From: Monomorium pharaonis
Lineage: Eukaryota; Arthropoda; Insecta; Hymenoptera; Formicidae
Assembly (NCBI RefSeq): GCF_013373865.1
Contig: NC_050475.1
Location: 22,085,495-22,149,494 of the forward strand
Reading direction: 5' to 3'
DNA length: 64,000 nucleotides
Shown: piece by piece, positions 61,368 to 64,000 of the stretch
Position numbering within the stretch: the first letter of the stretch is position 1
How the letters are laid out: each line of letters starts with the position of its first letter
Translations under genes and position numbers: made by a program
Notes under the pieces: model-generated
Seen by the model: only the letters and a program-made list of their open reading frames with translations
What the model was told of the DNA's origin: nothing
Databases searched by the model: none

Positions 61368-63900
61368 AAGCTTAAATGTTATTTTAATAAAATTATTTTA
61401 AGTCCCTCTTATTAGTTTTGAAAGCTCAGTTAAAATAACGAGGTAAAATGTTATCTTTGAAAAAAAATTGACACATAAAATTGATATCCACTATATACTA
61501 GAAAAGTATGTAATATTTGCGACTATAATGGAATAGGAAAATAATTATAGGCAGGAATATAATTTTTTATTGTAATTAATACAATGATATTAGTAATAAT
61601 AACCAAATACTTATAGTGATACTATGAAAAAATTGTACTATATAAATTATACAGTTTTAAAATATAGCACACCGGTTATTATTACTAAAATTATAGTAAT
61701 AATTACTGTATGATGATATTCCCGATTATAATTATTGTACTATGTAATTATAGTACAATGTAATTATAGTCACAAATACAACACCTTTTTTTCTATCAGA
61801 GTACCGTTAGTTTCGACGATGATTTTATGAAGTAGTAATCAGTTGCATAACTTTTATGAATCGCAAAAAGGGACGACTAGTTGGAAAACGTACCAATGGT
61901 GGTTAACGTGATGAAACAGAAATAAGCCGCATCGAGGAATAACCAGCCTTCCCACTCCTTGAAGAGATAAGCGCCACCAAATATGTAACTGACAACCAGA
62001 AAAACACACAGCCAAATAGGCACGGGTTTGGTAGGCGGTCGTTCTTGATCGTCCGCAGCGATAGAGTACTCGTAATCAAAATCAGTATCGTCGGCATAAA
62101 CCTGTCGATGTACAGCAAATCCCATCGGCGACATAATCCTCGGCGACGGCGGTGGTCCCCGTTTATAAGAACGCGCTAGAAAAAAAGATATTTATATTAA
62201 TAATTAGAAGATATATGCACGTTATTAATAGGTTTGTTATTTGAGTTGTTATCCGTCATCTATTTTGCAAATACAATCTAAGAGCTTTGAATAATTTGGG
62301 AGGAGAAAAAGGAATACGTGCGGTAATAAATTATTAGAAATATATTTAACTTAATCTAAATCAATGTTCGGAATTGGTTGCACATTTCGAGCTGATTCCT
62401 GAGGCACCGCCTGCTATACCTCCACTACCGTTCTAGGCTTGACAGCCGAGCCTATAGCAGACAGTGCCTCAGGAATCGGCCCGAAATGTGCAAGCAATTC
62501 CAAGCACTAAATACATATAAATACAAGTTAGAAACGTAATACGTTCCACATCATGAATACCGTCCATTCATTTTCATTCCAAGAGCTTGACTCTCACAAT
62601 TAATATAAGTCGTTTAAATATAATTCAGTTACACTTCTCAAATTTCCACCAAAATGATTGACCGAAAATTATCAATTATCACCAATTTAGATTCATCTGA
62701 ATCTAAAATTCAACTACGTTTATTCATCTACATCCTTTCGCTCACCTACAGAATAATTGCTTCTGGTGCGTCTACTTTTGGTAGATTGCGATCTTTTCAA
62801 ATATTCCATTTCTAAATAGATCGAAGCTGGTCGGAGTCCTGACGATGAACTCATCCTATGATTCGTCGTCGCTTCTTCCACAGAAAGACATCGTCTCGGC
62901 AAAGATCTGGGATTAAAGGAAGTTCGCTTTTCAACGCCATCCAACTCTTCGGCCGTTTCGTTGCTTTGCGGTTTCTCCGAGTTCTCGACTGTAATAGCGT
63001 CGGTTTTGTTTAATTTATTCAAGCGCTTTTCAAAGAACGATCTCTTTCATTATCTTAAATAGTACGGATACTTCATTAAATTTTAAAACTAATAATACGT
63101 AGTATCGTTATATAGGAGATAGCATATAGATAAAATTACGGTAATGCGATAAGAAATAATTATCAAAAAGATAGTTACGTAAGGATTAATCATCGTTTCA
63201 TGGCAAGAAAGGACATTATTTATTTTCGTCTCTCACTCTTAGAATTACATATTTAACATATAACAATATTAGTACATTAATTCTTCCGACCGGTATAATA
63301 TATGTTTAAACATATTAATGGATTAAGTAGGTCTGCATCGGATCTTAGTGATGAATATAATTTTTTCTATTAAATTAAATTTCTTAGCTTCATTTAAACT
63401 GTGCGCCCACAGGTTTCGTCAAACTTGCAACACAGTTACTAATTGTAAGCTAAATTTTAATGCTCCAGAGCAACTTAAAATCTCCCTTTCCCCGAATTAC
63501 ATATTTACATATGTTTGAATAATAAAAGCGATTAGATTTAAAATATCTTTCCATATCACATAATTAAAGTAATTTTTCTTACAAAAAAATTATATAAATT
63601 TTTTATTATTATCTATATATCAATAAATAATATTCAACCTAATAATAATTATGTGTTGCTAATTAAAAAATATGTACCATTGATTTGATTTGCTGATTTG
63701 GCATTAAAATACTTTGATTTGCACATCTCAAACAGCGTAATATCGATACTTACCCTTATTTTGAGGTGGCTGCCACCTGGACGATTCGTCTTCTAAATCA
63801 GCCAATGCGTATTTGTTGCACAAAACCGGCGAGCGATCCGCGTCGTTCGGACTCATCAGCAATTTTCTGTCCAGCGACTGTGTCGTTATTCTGGGATTTG
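60894..63900 (-). CDS. Two-pore-domain potassium channel D (TWIK type), 3' half; gene continues beyond the right end
   Basis: Minus-strand exons 63754-63900, 62746-62988, 61894-62175 and 60894-61165 join in phase 1 throughout, giving about 314 visible residues. Reading order: a polar Ser/Arg loop (LLMSPNDADRSPV, RRCLSVEEATT, SPRIMSPMGFAVHRQVYAD), M3 (PIWLCVFLVVSYIFGGAYLF), pore 2 TTIGFGD, M4 (LLFGIALLAMSFNLVQEEV) and a strongly acidic tail with repeated DAEY units ending EPKL. M1, pore 1 and M2 must lie right of position 64000. The pore 2 filter is canonical. The acceptor of the last exon is ATAAG, a weak one. The RMSSSS and RRCLSVE sites look like kinase targets, which is inference. It has the same family and orientation as K2P A and B. 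Confidence 0.9.
61317..61363. repeat. (GT)n microsatellite in a K2P D intron
   Basis: Pure GT run between the last two exons of K2P D. Confidence 0.95.
62365..62506. repeat. 142-bp GC-richer hairpin inside a K2P D intron
   Basis: Arms of about 54 bp pair with some mismatches (the GCACATTTCG...GATTCCTGAGGCAC arm against its inverted partner), with a loop of about 35 bases. It stands out by GC content from the AT-rich intron. Confidence 0.85.
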
Positions 63901-64000
63901 CTGTACGCGATAATGAAAGTAACGCAAACCAGCCAGATAGTTTAATTAATCGATGAGTTGATAACGTGTGCAATGCGGCGCAATCGATGGCGCTTGAATT

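Noticed and set aside
1..64000. tRNA, rRNA or snRNA genes
   Set aside because: I looked for typical tRNA arms and conserved RNA motifs by eye and saw none I could support; a covariance-model scan would be needed to exclude them.

Overview
This is a window of animal nuclear DNA, most likely from an insect and quite possibly an ant or other hymenopteran. The genes are split by GT-AG introns (two of about 70-110 bp in one gene, one of 17 kb in another), non-coding DNA is AT-rich and full of (GA)n, (GT)n and (TA)n microsatellites, and GC-rich exons keep many CpGs. The species is inferred from style only.

Layout. (1) 1-5673, + strand: the 3' part of a gene for a very large, basic, Ser/Lys-rich, probably disordered protein that I do not recognise; its 5' end lies left of the window. 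(2) 7472-7962, +: a two-exon gene for a 139-aa protein resembling CFAP144/FAM183, a cilium-associated family. (3) 8425-10383, +: a seven-exon SPATA6-like gene of 401 aa. (4) 10740-13460, -: a five-exon NOA1/MTG3-type mitochondrial circularly permuted GTPase of 760 aa, convergent with SPATA6. (5) 15558-63900, -: three two-pore-domain potassium channel (K2P, TWIK-type) genes in tandem on one strand: A (15558-18963, complete), B (33392-56651, complete, with a 17-kb second intron) and D (60894 to beyond the right end, 3' half only).

The introns and spacers carry most of the unusual structure: a 4-kb satellite of about 25 monomers of 164 bp, partly organised in dimers, inside intron 2 of K2P B; a roughly 1.75-kb direct duplication (offset 1.98 kb) that copies the last transmembrane exon of K2P B and carries a 0.9-kb fold-back element; three small TA-flanked fold-back elements sharing a CACTGA/CACAGA terminus; and two strong hairpins.

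The most interesting signal is in K2P A. Its reading frame ends at a TGA followed by C, and the same frame then stays open for 201 further codons with polyQ and Pro/Ser-rich protein-like content. Splicing phases do not easily remove the stop, so this is a candidate for translational stop-codon readthrough. All exon models were built by hand from splice signals; coding lengths of complete genes sum to multiples of three and reading phases agree at each junction.
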